From: Alphaproteobacteria bacterium
Lineage (GTDB): Bacteria > Pseudomonadota > Alphaproteobacteria > Rhizobiales > Devosiaceae
Direction of reading: 5' to 3'
DNA length: 15,462 nucleotides
Assembly (NCBI GenBank): GCA_018820005.1
Contig: JAHJOS010000372.1
Coordinates: forward strand, 1 to 15,462
Part shown: piece by piece, positions 5,942-14,987 of the stretch
Layout: every line of letters starts with the position of its first letter
How positions within the stretch are numbered: the first letter of the stretch is position 1
Notes under the pieces: model-generated
Seen by the model: only the letters and a program-made list of their open reading frames with translations
The model's database searches: none
What the model was told of the DNA's origin: nothing
Made by a program: the position numbers and the translations under genes

Positions 5942-8484
5942 ACCGGCTGCGCAGCTGGCTGCGTGTATCGCTGATAGACCTGCGCGGCAGCGCTCGGCGC
6001 TTTGTCATTCTGATTGCCTGTCTCGCGCTTGGCGTCGCCGCCATTGGCACGGTCAGCGCCGTGCGCAGCAGCGTCGAGACCGCGATCGGGCGCGACGCCC
6101 GCTTGATTCTGGGCGGCGATCTTGAACTGCGATCCCGGCGCAGCGACATCGACGCCACGGTAGCCGACGCCCTGGCTGCGCTCGGCCGCGTCAGCCGGGA
6201 AGTCGAGATCAATTCCCAGGCCGCTGCCAACGGCAAGACCGCTTTTCTCTCGCTGAAAGCTGTAACGGATGCCTATCCGCTGGTCGGCAATGTCACGCTG
6301 GCGCCAGGCGCAGAGGCCGGCACCGTCGCAGATCTTCTTGCCGAGCAAGATGGCACATTCGGCGTGTTGCTGGCGCAACAGGCCGCCCTGCGGCTGGGCG
6401 TGGCCGTCGGTGATACTGTCCGCATCGGTACGCTCGAGGTCCAGTTGCGCGCCATCATCGACGCCCTGCCCGACCAGGCAACGGCGGGTTTCCAGCTTGG
6501 CTCGCCCGCCCTGATCTCGAGCCTGGCCCTGGCGCCCGCCGGGTTGCGCGAAGCAGGCGTCCTCAGCCAGTTCCGCTACAAGGTCCTGCTGCAAACCGGC
6601 ACCTTCGACACCGCCAAGACTCGGTTGGACAGGAACTTTCCCGACCACGACTGGCAACTGCGTTCGCCGCGCCAGTCAACCGCCACCATATCCCGCTTCA
6701 TCGACGTCTTTGGCAATTTCATGCTTGTTGTGGCGTTGTCGTCCATGGTGGTGGGTGGCATGGGTGCAGCCAATGCCGTTGCCGCCTATATCGGCGAACG
6801 CCAGGGCGCTATAGCGACGATGCGCTCGCTGGGCGCCAAGGGCCCCCGCATCCTGGTGCATTTCCTCGCTCAGATCGCGGCGCTCTCGCTTCTGGCGATC
6901 CTGATCGGGCTGGGCATAGTTGCCGTCGCGACATTGGCCCTGCTGCCCCTGCTGTCGAACCTGATCGGGATCGATCTGCCCGCCACATTGGACGGGCGGT
7001 CCATGCTGGTCGCAGCAGCGATTGGCCTAGTTACCGCACTGGTCTTTTCCTGGCTGCCGTTGCTGCAGGCACGCGCCATACGGCCCGCCCTGCTGTTTCG
7101 CGCAGGCTCTTCGGGCGCCATGGAACCGATGGATTGGCGCACCACGCTCAAGCCCGCCGCCCTGGTTCCCCTGCTGGCAGGCCTGACGGTCCTGTTCGCA
7201 CTCACCCTTTTGGTTGCCAACGACATGGTGCTGGTCGGCATCTATTTTGCCGGCACTTTGCTGGCGGTTGGCCTGCTGCGGCTGGCAGCAGCGATGTTGC
7301 GACGGGGGCTGCTCAGGTTCCGCCCGTCTCGACACAGGCTGCTGCGTCAGGCCGTCTCGGCCATCATCCGCCCGGGGGCGCCAACCGCGACCGTTCTGGT
7401 CTCGATGGGCATGGGGCTGTCGCTGCTGCTCTTGATCGTCACGACGCAATCCAACATCAACCAGCAGATCGCCAGCGAGGTCAGCAGCAATGCGCCCGAC
7501 TTCGTCCTGCTCGATATGGATCGTGACAAGCTGGCTGGCCTTGAGGCCTTCGTCGCCAAGACGCCAGAGATCGAGACGCTGACGACAATCCCCATGCTGC
7601 GCGGCACCATCACCGAAATTGCCGGTGCGCCTGCACCTTCCAGTGAGGACGTCCCGCGAGAGGTGGCGGACATGTTCCGCGGCGACACCACGCTGACCTG
7701 GTCCGCCCAAATTCCAGAAGGGACAGTCCTCGCCGAGGGCACTTGGTGGGCCAGCGACTACGCAGGGGCGCCACAGGTGTCCCTGAGCACCGACATGCGC
7801 GACGGCCTGAACCTGGCACTAGGGCAGACCATCACCATGTCCATCGCGGGACGCCCGCTGACCATGACCATCGCCAACTTCCGCACCGTCGACTGGCGCA
7901 GCCCCGATTTCAACTTCCGCATCATCGTGTCGCCCGGCCTGATCCAGAGCGCGCCGCAATCCTATTTCGGCTCCATCAAGGCCGCCCCGGACCAGGCACC
8001 GGTTGTCGAATCTGGACTGATCGCCGCGCTGCCCTTGCTCACCTTTCTGCCGGTGGGCGATGCACTGGCGCGGGTGCAGTCGATCTTTGACGGCTTGATA
8101 AATGCCATCGCGCTGGTCAGCGGCACCGCCGTTGTTGCCGGCGTGCTGGTGCTGGCCGGCGCCTTGAGCGTGGGCCGAAAGCAGCGCGAGAGCGACGCCG
8201 TCGTCATGAAGGTGCTGGGCGCCCGCCGGTCTCAGGTTATCCTGGCGTTCCTGATCGAATACGCGCTGCTTGGCGCCATCGCGGCCGTATTGGCAACAGC
8301 GATTGCGGTGCTGGGCGCCTGGGCAGCCTCGACATTCCTGCTCGAGATCGGCTTTGCGGTTCAGCCGCTGCAATTGGGAATGCTGGTGCTGCTCGTGATT
8401 GTGGTGACCACGGCGACAGGCGCAGCGACCACCTGGTCAGCCATGTCGGCACGCCCGGCCGAGCGCCTGCGCGAGGAAGGCTGA
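5938..8484 (+). CDS. ybbP: Large FtsX-family ABC transporter permease, YbbP-like
   Basis: The 848-residue inner-membrane protein partners the ATPase encoded just before it. Architecture, approximate residues: first membrane helix 21-43; a periplasmic domain to about 250; a first FtsX block of three helices about 255-375 (FIDVFGNFMLVVALSSMVVGG, then ERQGAIATMRSLGAKG, the coupling segment); two central helices about 403-450; a further helix about 480-503; a second periplasmic domain about 504-705; and a second FtsX block about 715-840 (RKQRESDAVVMKVLGARRSQV). This duplicated layout is that of YbbP-type permeases. It ends in RPAERLREEG. The gene is intact, with no frameshift. The substrate is unknown; the TesA neighbour suggests lipophilic compounds, which is inference only. 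Confidence 0.92.
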   Translation: MNRLRSWLRVSLIDLRGSARRFVILIACLALGVAAIGTVSAVRSSVETAIGRDARLILGGDLELRSRRSDIDATVADALAALGRVSREVEINSQAAANGKTAFLSLKAVTDAYPLVGNVTLAPGAEAGTVADLLAEQDGTFGVLLAQQAALRLGVAVGDTVRIGTLEVQLRAIIDALPDQATAGFQLGSPALISSLALAPAGLREAGVLSQFRYKVLLQTGTFDTAKTRLDRNFPDHDWQLRSPRQSTATISRFIDVFGNFMLVVALSSMVVGGMGAANAVAAYIGERQGAIATMRSLGAKGPRILVHFLAQIAALSLLAILIGLGIVAVATLALLPLLSNLIGIDLPATLDGRSMLVAAAIGLVTALVFSWLPLLQARAIRPALLFRAGSSGAMEPMDWRTTLKPAALVPLLAGLTVLFALTLLVANDMVLVGIYFAGTLLAVGLLRLAAAMLRRGLLRFRPSRHRLLRQAVSAIIRPGAPTATVLVSMGMGLSLLLLIVTTQSNINQQIASEVSSNAPDFVLLDMDRDKLAGLEAFVAKTPEIETLTTIPMLRGTITEIAGAPAPSSEDVPREVADMFRGDTTLTWSAQIPEGTVLAEGTWWASDYAGAPQVSLSTDMRDGLNLALGQTITMSIAGRPLTMTIANFRTVDWRSPDFNFRIIVSPGLIQSAPQSYFGSIKAAPDQAPVVESGLIAALPLLTFLPVGDALARVQSIFDGLINAIALVSGTAVVAGVLVLAGALSVGRKQRESDAVVMKVLGARRSQVILAFLIEYALLGAIAAVLATAIAVLGAWAASTFLLEIGFAVQPLQLGMLVLLVIVVTTATGAATTWSAMSARPAERLREEG

Positions 8485-8498
8485 CCCATCGTGGCGCC

Positions 8499-8840
8499 TC
8501 AGTTGAAAGCCCGCACCTCGACTGGCGCCCGGCACGCAATGGCGGCTTTGCGGCCCCATGCCAGCGCCACCTCCATGTCCGGCGCCTCAAGCACCCAGAA
8601 CCCGGCGATATGTTCCTTGGTTTCCAGATAGGGCCCATCGGTAACCAATTGCGTACCAGTCGGCTTGGGTCGAATTGCCTTGGCGCCGGCTATTGGCGCC
8701 AGCCCGCCGACAAACTTGCGGACGCCGGCCGCCACCATCTCAAGATTGAGCGCATCGATGGCCTGCGCCATGGCCTCGTCTTCCCGCACCGCAGGGTCGT
8801 AATCATCCGAATGGTGGATGGCGATCAGAAACTGGGACAT
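8499..8840 (-). CDS. YCII-family (DGPF-type) small protein
   Basis: The 113-residue product has the ferredoxin-like YCII fold signature. MSQFLIAIHHSDDY opens the first strand, VTDGPYLETKEHIAGFWVLEAPDMEVALAW is the family's DGP-ETKE-GF motif, and the chain ends in VEVRAF. It is cytosolic, with no signal or membrane segment. Members are of uncertain biochemical function; some sit beside ECF sigma factors, but none is present here. AAGGAG lies 5 nt before ATG 8840 and sets the start; a GTG at 8846 would collide with that site. The gene is convergent with ybbP (14 bp between stops) and divergent from the metal ATPase. Confidence 0.85.
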   Translation of the reverse strand: MSQFLIAIHHSDDYDPAVREDEAMAQAIDALNLEMVAAGVRKFVGGLAPIAGAKAIRPKPTGTQLVTDGPYLETKEHIAGFWVLEAPDMEVALAWGRKAAIACRAPVEVRAFN

Positions 8841-8845
8841 GTTCA

Positions 8846-8851
8846 CTCCTT
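8846..8851 (-). promoter_or_regulatory. Ribosome binding site of the YCII-family gene
   Basis: AAGGAG on the minus strand, 5 nt before ATG 8840, is the strongest Shine-Dalgarno match noticed in the window. It excludes the alternative GTG at 8846. Confidence 0.8.
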
Positions 8852-8986
8852 CAAGTGCATCACTATGGCTGCGTCATAGCGACGATTGACCGACCGCCAT
8901 CCAGACGAAACGCGCAAAAAAATCCGCACGCCGGAACACGGATCAGGGTCGCCCGATCGCACCACGGACACCCACGCCAGCGCTGA

Positions 8987-9000
8987 TTGATTCAGATCAT
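8987..9000 (+). promoter_or_regulatory. FNR/FixK-type box upstream of the metal ATPase gene
   Basis: TTGATTCAGATCAT matches the consensus TTGAT-N4-ATCAA at 9 of 10 defined positions. Its centre (8993.5) lies 41.5 bp before position 9035. A -10-like element ACTATAC (9024-9030) predicts transcription starting around 9035-9037. This is the spacing of a class II FNR/CRP-type activated promoter, and no -35 hexamer would be needed. It suggests the ATPase gene is induced at low oxygen, as FixK/FnrL targets often are. The divergent YCII gene starts about 150 bp away and could also be affected. Confidence 0.55.
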
Positions 9001-9023
9001 GGCGGTCCAGGCGCCCAACACAG

Positions 9024-9030
9024 ACTATAC
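9024..9030 (+). promoter_or_regulatory. Candidate -10 element of the metal ATPase promoter
   Basis: ACTATAC lies downstream of the FNR-type box at a distance suited to class II activation. It would give a leader of about 55 nt before ATG 9090. The call depends on the box being real. Confidence 0.4.
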
Positions 9031-9089
9031 GTGGACTGGCACGCTGCCGATCCATCTACTTTGTGTGTTCAACCTGTGAGATCTGGCCA

Positions 9090-10928
9090 ATGTCGCGCGT
9101 CACTGACTTCGCCCAATCCAACCGGGATGGCATTCTTCTCGCCATCGCCCTTCTCGGCCTCATGGCGGGCACGGCATTCTACCTTGCCGGCTCGACCCAG
9201 GCGAACCTGGCCTGGGCCTTGGGCACGGTGCCGGTTCTGGCGGGATTGCTGATCCAGATTGTCCGCTCCCTTCGCCGGGGTGACGTTGGGCTCGATGTGG
9301 TGGCCGCGCTGTCGATGTCTGCAGCGCTGGCATTCGGGGAGCCGCTGGCGGGCAATGTGGTGGCCCTGATGTATTCGGGGGGGCAACTGCTTGAGGCATT
9401 TGCCGCAGGCCGCGCCCGGCAGGAGATGACTGCCCTGCTCGGAAAAGTCGCGCGCACCGCCATGCGCTACACGGGCACCGCGCTCATTGAGGTTCCCATC
9501 ACAGAACTCGTCCCCGGCGATCGCCTGCTGATCCGACAGGGCGAAGTGCTGCCGGTTGACGGCCATGTCGCCAGCGGCAAGGCCGAGCTCGATATGTCCG
9601 CCCTGACCGGAGAGTCGCTGCCTGCCCAGGTCGCCACGGGTGGCGAAGCGCTGAGCGGGGCTACACTGCTGGGGGCGCCCTTTGACCTGCTGGCCAGCCG
9701 TCCTGCCGCCGACAGCACCTACGCCGGCATCGTCAGGCTGGTGGAGGCAGCGCAATCCAGCAAGGCACCAATGGCACGATTGGCCGACAAATATGCCATG
9801 GCGTTCCTCATGCTCACGGTGGCGCTCGCCGGCGCCGCCTGGGCGGCAACCGCAGATCCATTGCGCGCGCTCGCCGTACTGGTCGTTGCCACGCCCTGCC
9901 CGCTGATTCTCGCCGTGCCGGTCGCCATCATTTCGGGCATGTCTCGTACCGCCCGCATTGGCGTACTGGTCAAAAATGGCGGCATGCTCGAAGCACTCGC
10001 ACGGATCAAGACGGCGGTATTCGACAAGACCGGCACGCTGACCGGCGGCAATGCTCAGGTCACGTCTATCCAGACGGCACCGGGCTTTGCCCAGGATGAG
10101 ATCTTGCGCCTCGCTGCCAGCATCGACCAGGCCTCAGGCCATGTGGTGGCCAGCGCCCTTTTGTCGGCTGCTGCTGAACGCAAGCTGCAGCTATCGGCGC
10201 CACAGGACGCCGTCGAGACAGGCGGCGAAGGCATCACCGGTCTGGTGGATGGGGTGGCCCTGGCGGTCGGCGGTAGCCAATATGTTACGGGTTTGCTCGC
10301 AAGCGGCAGTTTCGAGACACTCAGCCTAGAGGTTCCCGATGATGCGATGGTCGTCTGCGTTGCCATTGCGGGCCTGCCTGCAGGCGTCATCGTGCTGCAA
10401 GATCAGGTGCGGGACGACGCAAGGCAATCGCTGGACGCCTTTCGCGCTGCCGGCATTGCCCGCATCGTCCTGGCCTCGGGTGACAAGAAAGCGATTGCAG
10501 AGCGGGTCGGCAGATCTCTGGGCGTCGATCTGGCTCTGGGACAACTGACCCCTGCCGAAAAGGTGGACGTCGTCAAACGCGAAGCAGCCAACGGCGCGGT
10601 GATGATGGTTGGCGACGGGGTCAACGATGCCCCCGCCCTGGCCGCGGCCGATGTGGGCGTCGCCATGGGCGCACGGGGTACAGCAGCCTCGTCACAGGCA
10701 TCGGGCGTGGTGCTGTTGGTGGATGCGCTGGCGCCATTGGCCAGGGCTATCGTCATCGCAAGACGCACCCGCACCATCGCGCTTGAGAGCGTCTTTGCCG
10801 GGCTGGGCCTGTCGATAATTGCCATGATGGCAGCCGCCTTCGGCTATCTGCCGCCGGTGCAAGGTGCCCTGCTGCAGGAAGTGATCGATGTCGCCGTCAT
10901 TCTGAACGCTCTGCGCGCGCTGAGATAG
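9090..10928 (+). CDS. P1B-type heavy-metal-transporting ATPase with TPC motif
   Basis: This inner-membrane pump uses ATP to export a transition metal. The 612 residues include four helices before the actuator domain, TGES at 173-176, the metal-site helix VVATPCPLIL (Thr268-Pro269-Cys270), the phosphorylation site FDKTGTLTG with Asp312, the nucleotide-binding-domain GEGITG, and the hinge GDGVNDAP at 508-515. It ends with two helices and NALRALR. The N-terminus has no soluble metal-binding domain (no GMTCxxC). Two key positions differ from Zn/Cd and Cu pumps: CPC is TPC, and the nucleotide-binding His-Pro pair reads His351-Val (ASGHVVAS). The metal therefore cannot be assigned. ATG 9090 is chosen over GTG 9063; both lack a strong binding site. 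An FNR-type box upstream suggests low-oxygen control. Confidence 0.92.
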   Translation: MSRVTDFAQSNRDGILLAIALLGLMAGTAFYLAGSTQANLAWALGTVPVLAGLLIQIVRSLRRGDVGLDVVAALSMSAALAFGEPLAGNVVALMYSGGQLLEAFAAGRARQEMTALLGKVARTAMRYTGTALIEVPITELVPGDRLLIRQGEVLPVDGHVASGKAELDMSALTGESLPAQVATGGEALSGATLLGAPFDLLASRPAADSTYAGIVRLVEAAQSSKAPMARLADKYAMAFLMLTVALAGAAWAATADPLRALAVLVVATPCPLILAVPVAIISGMSRTARIGVLVKNGGMLEALARIKTAVFDKTGTLTGGNAQVTSIQTAPGFAQDEILRLAASIDQASGHVVASALLSAAAERKLQLSAPQDAVETGGEGITGLVDGVALAVGGSQYVTGLLASGSFETLSLEVPDDAMVVCVAIAGLPAGVIVLQDQVRDDARQSLDAFRAAGIARIVLASGDKKAIAERVGRSLGVDLALGQLTPAEKVDVVKREAANGAVMMVGDGVNDAPALAAADVGVAMGARGTAASSQASGVVLLVDALAPLARAIVIARRTRTIALESVFAGLGLSIIAMMAAAFGYLPPVQGALLQEVIDVAVILNALRALR

Positions 10929-11049
10929 GCAGGCTGGCGGCAGCTCAATCTGGCAGATCAACCCGTTCACCTGACCCAAGATGTGCTAAGTCATTGATTG
11001 GCAACAGTGACGAGCGCACAGCCGATCCGGGCGCCTTCTAGCCGACATT

Positions 11050-11053
11050 GGAG
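11050..11053 (+). promoter_or_regulatory. Ribosome binding site setting the start of the DUF6629-like gene
   Basis: GGAG is 6 nt before ATG 11060, and it overlaps the alternative TTG at 11048. Confidence 0.65.
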
Positions 11054-11059
11054 ACCGCC

Positions 11060-11713
11060 ATGTGCTTTTCTGCCCCCGTCAGCTTCAGCACCGGACTGCT
11101 ACTGACCGGCCTCGGCGTGCTCAGCCTGAGCCGGGTCCGACGCCCGCAGATGCGCCTGTTCGCCGCCCTGCCCTTGCTATTCGGCATCCAGCAACTGACC
11201 GAGGGCTTTATCTGGACCAACTTGCCACAAAGTCCGCCCGGGCCGCTGCTCTATGGCCTGACGCAGTTCTACGCTTTCTTCATCGGCGTAATGTGGCCAA
11301 TTCTCTTTCCCCTGAGCCTGCTGCTGTTCGAGCCCATCCGCATCCGGCGTCGCTTGATCGGCGCGGTGATCGCGGCGGGTATCGTGATCGCCATCTACAC
11401 GCTCGTGGTAATGGGCCTCTTTGGCTTCACGGTCCGTGTCGCCAACAATTGCCTGGTCTATGACAATCCCGCAGGGATCTGGCCGGGCATGGAGCTTTTG
11501 TATCTCCTCGTCACCTGCGGGGCGTTCTTTATCGCAAGCGACGATCGCATTCACTGGATTGGCGTCGCCAACCTGGCCGGATTCGGTATCGCAGCGAGCT
11601 TTTTCAGCCTCAACTTGCCATCTGTGTGGTGCTTCTGCGCTGCGGCCATCAGCAGCCTGATCTATTTGTATGTGCGGGCTCGAAATCCGGCCAATACGCC
11701 CGGCGCGACCTAG
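11060..11713 (+). CDS. DUF6629-like multi-pass membrane protein of unknown function
   Basis: The 217-residue product is an integral inner-membrane protein with about seven predicted helices, roughly residues 9-23, 33-53, 64-90, 97-120, 146-165, 172-192 and 194-212. It opens with MCFSAPVSFSTGLLL and has FGIQQLTEGFIW at about 42-53, both resembling the DUF6629 family, for which no activity is known to me. Cysteines at positions 2, 132, 155, 195 and 197 are notable for a small membrane protein. GGAG lies 6 nt before ATG 11060 and sets the start; a TTG at 11048 is less likely. It follows the metal ATPase by 131 bp on the same strand, so co-transcription is possible but unproven. It converges on the ABC export operon. 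Confidence 0.72.
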   Translation: MCFSAPVSFSTGLLLTGLGVLSLSRVRRPQMRLFAALPLLFGIQQLTEGFIWTNLPQSPPGPLLYGLTQFYAFFIGVMWPILFPLSLLLFEPIRIRRRLIGAVIAAGIVIAIYTLVVMGLFGFTVRVANNCLVYDNPAGIWPGMELLYLLVTCGAFFIASDDRIHWIGVANLAGFGIAASFFSLNLPSVWCFCAAAISSLIYLYVRARNPANTPGAT

Positions 11714-11748
11714 ATCGCCTTTTATCAACGCTGTGAAATACTCTAGCC

Positions 11749-11800
11749 CGAACAGCGGCTGCGCCGCTGTCAGAGGGTCCGAACAGCGGCTGCGCCGCTG

Positions 11801-11810
<10 letters not shown>
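11749..11810. repeat. Perfect tandem duplication of a 31-bp hairpin unit at the end of the ABC operon
   Basis: Positions 11749-11779 and 11780-11810 are identical. Each copy contains ACAGCGGC-TGC-GCCGCTGT, an 8-bp perfect stem with a 3-nt loop. Copy 2 includes the TGA stop and the last two codons of the ABC ATPase gene (stop at 11803-11801). Copy 1 is therefore a duplicated gene end with its own ghost stop. The hairpins lie between convergent genes, the DUF6629-like gene and the ABC ATPase gene, and could end transcription from either side, although neither strand shows a T-tract. Confidence 0.85.
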
Positions 11811-12477
<667 letters not shown>

Positions 12478-12481
<4 letters not shown>

Positions 12482-13683
12482 TGGCCGATCACGCTTACCG
12501 GATCGACCCGAGCCGCCGAACGGGCTGGCAGAATGGACGCAAGGATGGCCCCGACGGTAGTGAGCACGATCGCCAGACCATAGGCACCCTGGCGCACATC
12601 GACCGGCAGGCCGCCCGGCGGCGCCAGTTCGGGGACCGGAAACGGCGCAAGCGCCAGAAAACCGAGACCAGCACCGATCAAACCGCCCATCAGCCCAATC
12701 AGCGTGCCCTGCGCGACGAACACCCCAACGACGAAGCGCCTGCTGGCGCCCATGGCACGCATTATGCCGATCTCAGGCCGGCGACGATAGGTTGAGAGCA
12801 ACAAGGCGCTGGCCACCCCGATCACAATTGTAATCAGCGCAAATCCCTTGATCAGATTGCCCGAGCTGGCCTGCGCCCGCAGACCATCGAGCAATTGCGC
12901 ATTGCCTTGCGTCCACGGCGTTGCCTTAAGGCCGGTCTGGGCGGCAATGCGCGACGCAAAGTCATTGGCCTGATTGAGGTCGGCCAGCTTGATTTCGATG
13001 CGCGACACCCCCTGGGGCTGCGCGAACAGGGTGCGTGCAGTCGCCAGACTTACAAACGCCGCCCGACTGTCCAGCGCATCCACCCCGATCTCGAATATCC
13101 CAGTGACCACCAGAGTGCGTTCCACGTCACGATCGGACTGCAGGCGTACCACTTGCCCTGCGCTGATGCCCAGATCCTCAGCCAGACCCGAACCGATGAT
13201 GACACCTGAATTGGTCAGATCGGTCGATCCCGCGACCAGCGCCTTAGCGATATTGGCAATATCAGACACCTTGGCGGCCTCGACACCGGTCACGCCGACC
13301 GGGGCACGGGTCTGCCCGCGCACCACAAAGCCATTGCCAACGATCTGCTGGGAGGTTGCGGCAACGCCGGGGAGCGCTTCGATCAGCGGCAGGAAGGCGT
13401 CGGCCGTCCGCAGCAAAGTCCGCTGATTGCCGGCGCGCTGCTGCACAACCAGGACGTCCGGGCTATCCGGCAGCAGGGAAATCGCATCACGGTCCGGTGC
13501 CTCAATGGTCACATGGGCAATATCGCCCACCGTGCGCTGCAACAGGAAAACGGCCAGGCCGCCGATAAGCGCGCTCATGAAGATGAAGACAAAGACGCCT
13601 ACCGCAACGCCTGCGATCAGCAGCCCGGTCTGGCCCTTGCTGGCGGTGAGGTAACGCAGCGCTATTTTGAGGCCATAGAGCAT
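12478..13683 (-). CDS. FtsX/MacB-type ABC transporter permease
   Basis: The 401-residue inner-membrane protein has the four-helix FtsX permease layout. The first helix is about 20-48. A large periplasmic domain of about 50-275 follows (MacB-PCD-like, with GVTGVEAAKVSDIANIAKAL). Three C-terminal helices sit at about 278-298, 319-346 and 367-387. Between the second and third helices, STYRRRPEIGIMRAMGASRR is the typical coupling segment that contacts the ATPase. It resembles LolC/LolE and the permease of DevBCA/MacAB-like mechanotransmission systems. Its partner genes are a membrane fusion protein 4 bp upstream and an ATPase overlapping its end. Because the ATPase is a separate polypeptide, it is not MacB itself. 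The substrate is unknown. Confidence 0.9.
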
Positions 13684-13687
13684 GGCC

Positions 13688-14782
13688 TCAATTGGCCACG
13701 GCGGCCTGCCCGGCGCTCACCGAGCCAGGCGCCAGAATGACGCTATCGCCGACCGCAAGACCGGTCGTCACGATGACGCGCTCGGCTGGCCAGTCCTCGA
13801 AGGTGACCGGCCGCGCCGCCACCGTTCCATCGGCAATGACCATCACATGGCTTTGCGAGCCTTCCGTCACGATCGCAGCGCGCGGCACCGAAATGGCCGC
13901 ATCGGTCTGTGAGACAATGATATTGGCATTGACGGTGAGCCCAACGGGCAAGTCGACCACTGCGTCGAAGGCGATCTTGACAGCGCGACCACCCGTGGCC
14001 GGATCGACCGTGGGCGCGGCAAAGCTCACCGTGCCATCACGGGCCACGCTATCGCCGGCTGGTTTGAGAAGGGCCTTGAGCCCGGCATGAATACGGGCCG
14101 AGTAGATCTCGTCGACATCGGTTTCGACCAGCAGCTGATTAAGATCGGCAAGGGTGAAAAGTTCAGTCTGGGTATCCACCAATTGCCCGCGATCCACCGC
14201 GCGGTTGAGCACAACCCCGGAGATGGGCGCGGTTATCGTATAGAGCGCCAGCTGACTCTGTGCCTGGTCCAGTGCCGCCCGCAGCCGTTCCACTTCATTG
14301 CTTGCAGCGGTCAGCGACCGCTCGGCGTCTTCGCGCGCCACCCGGGTTGCATTCTCGCCGAGCGCCTTGGCGCGGTCCGAATTGGCCTGTGCCTGCTGCT
14401 GTTGCACCAATCCTGCATCAAGCGCGGCGCGTGCCTGATCCACCAACGCGCCAGGCTGGCTGGTGTTGAGCCTGACCAGCAGATCCCCCGCTGCAACAGC
14501 GTCGCCCTCATCGGCGGCAACGTCGATCACCTGGGCGGCCACCAAGGAACGGATATCCACCGTCTCGCGCGCAGCAATGCGTCCATTGACGGCCAGAACC
14601 TGCGACACCGGCCCCAGCGCCACCTGCTCCACAGCAACCTTGGCGGGACGCGCCTTCCAGGGTTCGGCAACTATTGCATAGCCGCCCCCGACCAGAAGCA
14701 GAAGCACGAGTGCGCCCCAGATCCAGCGCCGCTTTGGAGATCGGGCCGATGAGGAGACAGGAGGAACTGGATGGCTTGCCAT
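13688..14782 (-). CDS. Membrane fusion protein (HlyD/MacA-like periplasmic adaptor)
   Basis: The adaptor links an inner-membrane permease to the outer envelope in efflux systems. The 364-residue chain has a basic N-terminus with one membrane anchor (about residues 20-39, WIWGALVLLLLVGGGYAIVA). A first biotinyl-lipoyl half follows (VDIRSLVAAQVIDVAADEGDA), then a coiled coil about 112-180 rich in Ala, Gln and Arg, and the second lipoyl half (ITAPISGVVLNRAVDRGQLVD). Beta-barrel and membrane-proximal domains end at AGQAAVAN. The start is ATG 14782 with a weak GAG 5 nt before it. It is the first gene of the three-gene operon, and the permease begins 4 bp after its stop. No outer-membrane TolC-type gene is in the window, so any such partner would be encoded elsewhere. 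Confidence 0.9.
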   Translation of the reverse strand: MASHPVPPVSSSARSPKRRWIWGALVLLLLVGGGYAIVAEPWKARPAKVAVEQVALGPVSQVLAVNGRIAARETVDIRSLVAAQVIDVAADEGDAVAAGDLLVRLNTSQPGALVDQARAALDAGLVQQQQAQANSDRAKALGENATRVAREDAERSLTAASNEVERLRAALDQAQSQLALYTITAPISGVVLNRAVDRGQLVDTQTELFTLADLNQLLVETDVDEIYSARIHAGLKALLKPAGDSVARDGTVSFAAPTVDPATGGRAVKIAFDAVVDLPVGLTVNANIIVSQTDAAISVPRAAIVTEGSQSHVMVIADGTVAARPVTFEDWPAERVIVTTGLAVGDSVILAPGSVSAGQAAVAN

Positions 14783-14987
14783 GGCACTCGTTTGGGGTAG
14801 CTCCTGCCTTCTACGTGGCGCGCCTGAGGCTGGATTACCAGGAAGCTCGGGAAGATCTGTTGGATAGGGCTAGCCCCGATTCCTGCCGAATCCCCAGCAT
14901 GCTGTTCCGCTAGACTATCCCTGTCGAGCGATGTGCGCAGCCCTTCATCGGTGCGGCCCGCACCCGGGCGCAGCGCCCCGCGATCAG
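14783..14987. other. 205-bp region between the lyase gene and the export operon
   Basis: Downstream of the lyase stop two hairpins stand in tandem: GGGCG/CGCCC at 14966-14978 (3-nt loop) and GGTGCG/CGCACC at 14950-14964 (3-nt loop). Neither has a T-tract; they may end or stabilise the lyase transcript. The promoter of the export operon should lie between here and 14782, and none could be called with confidence. Confidence 0.4.
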
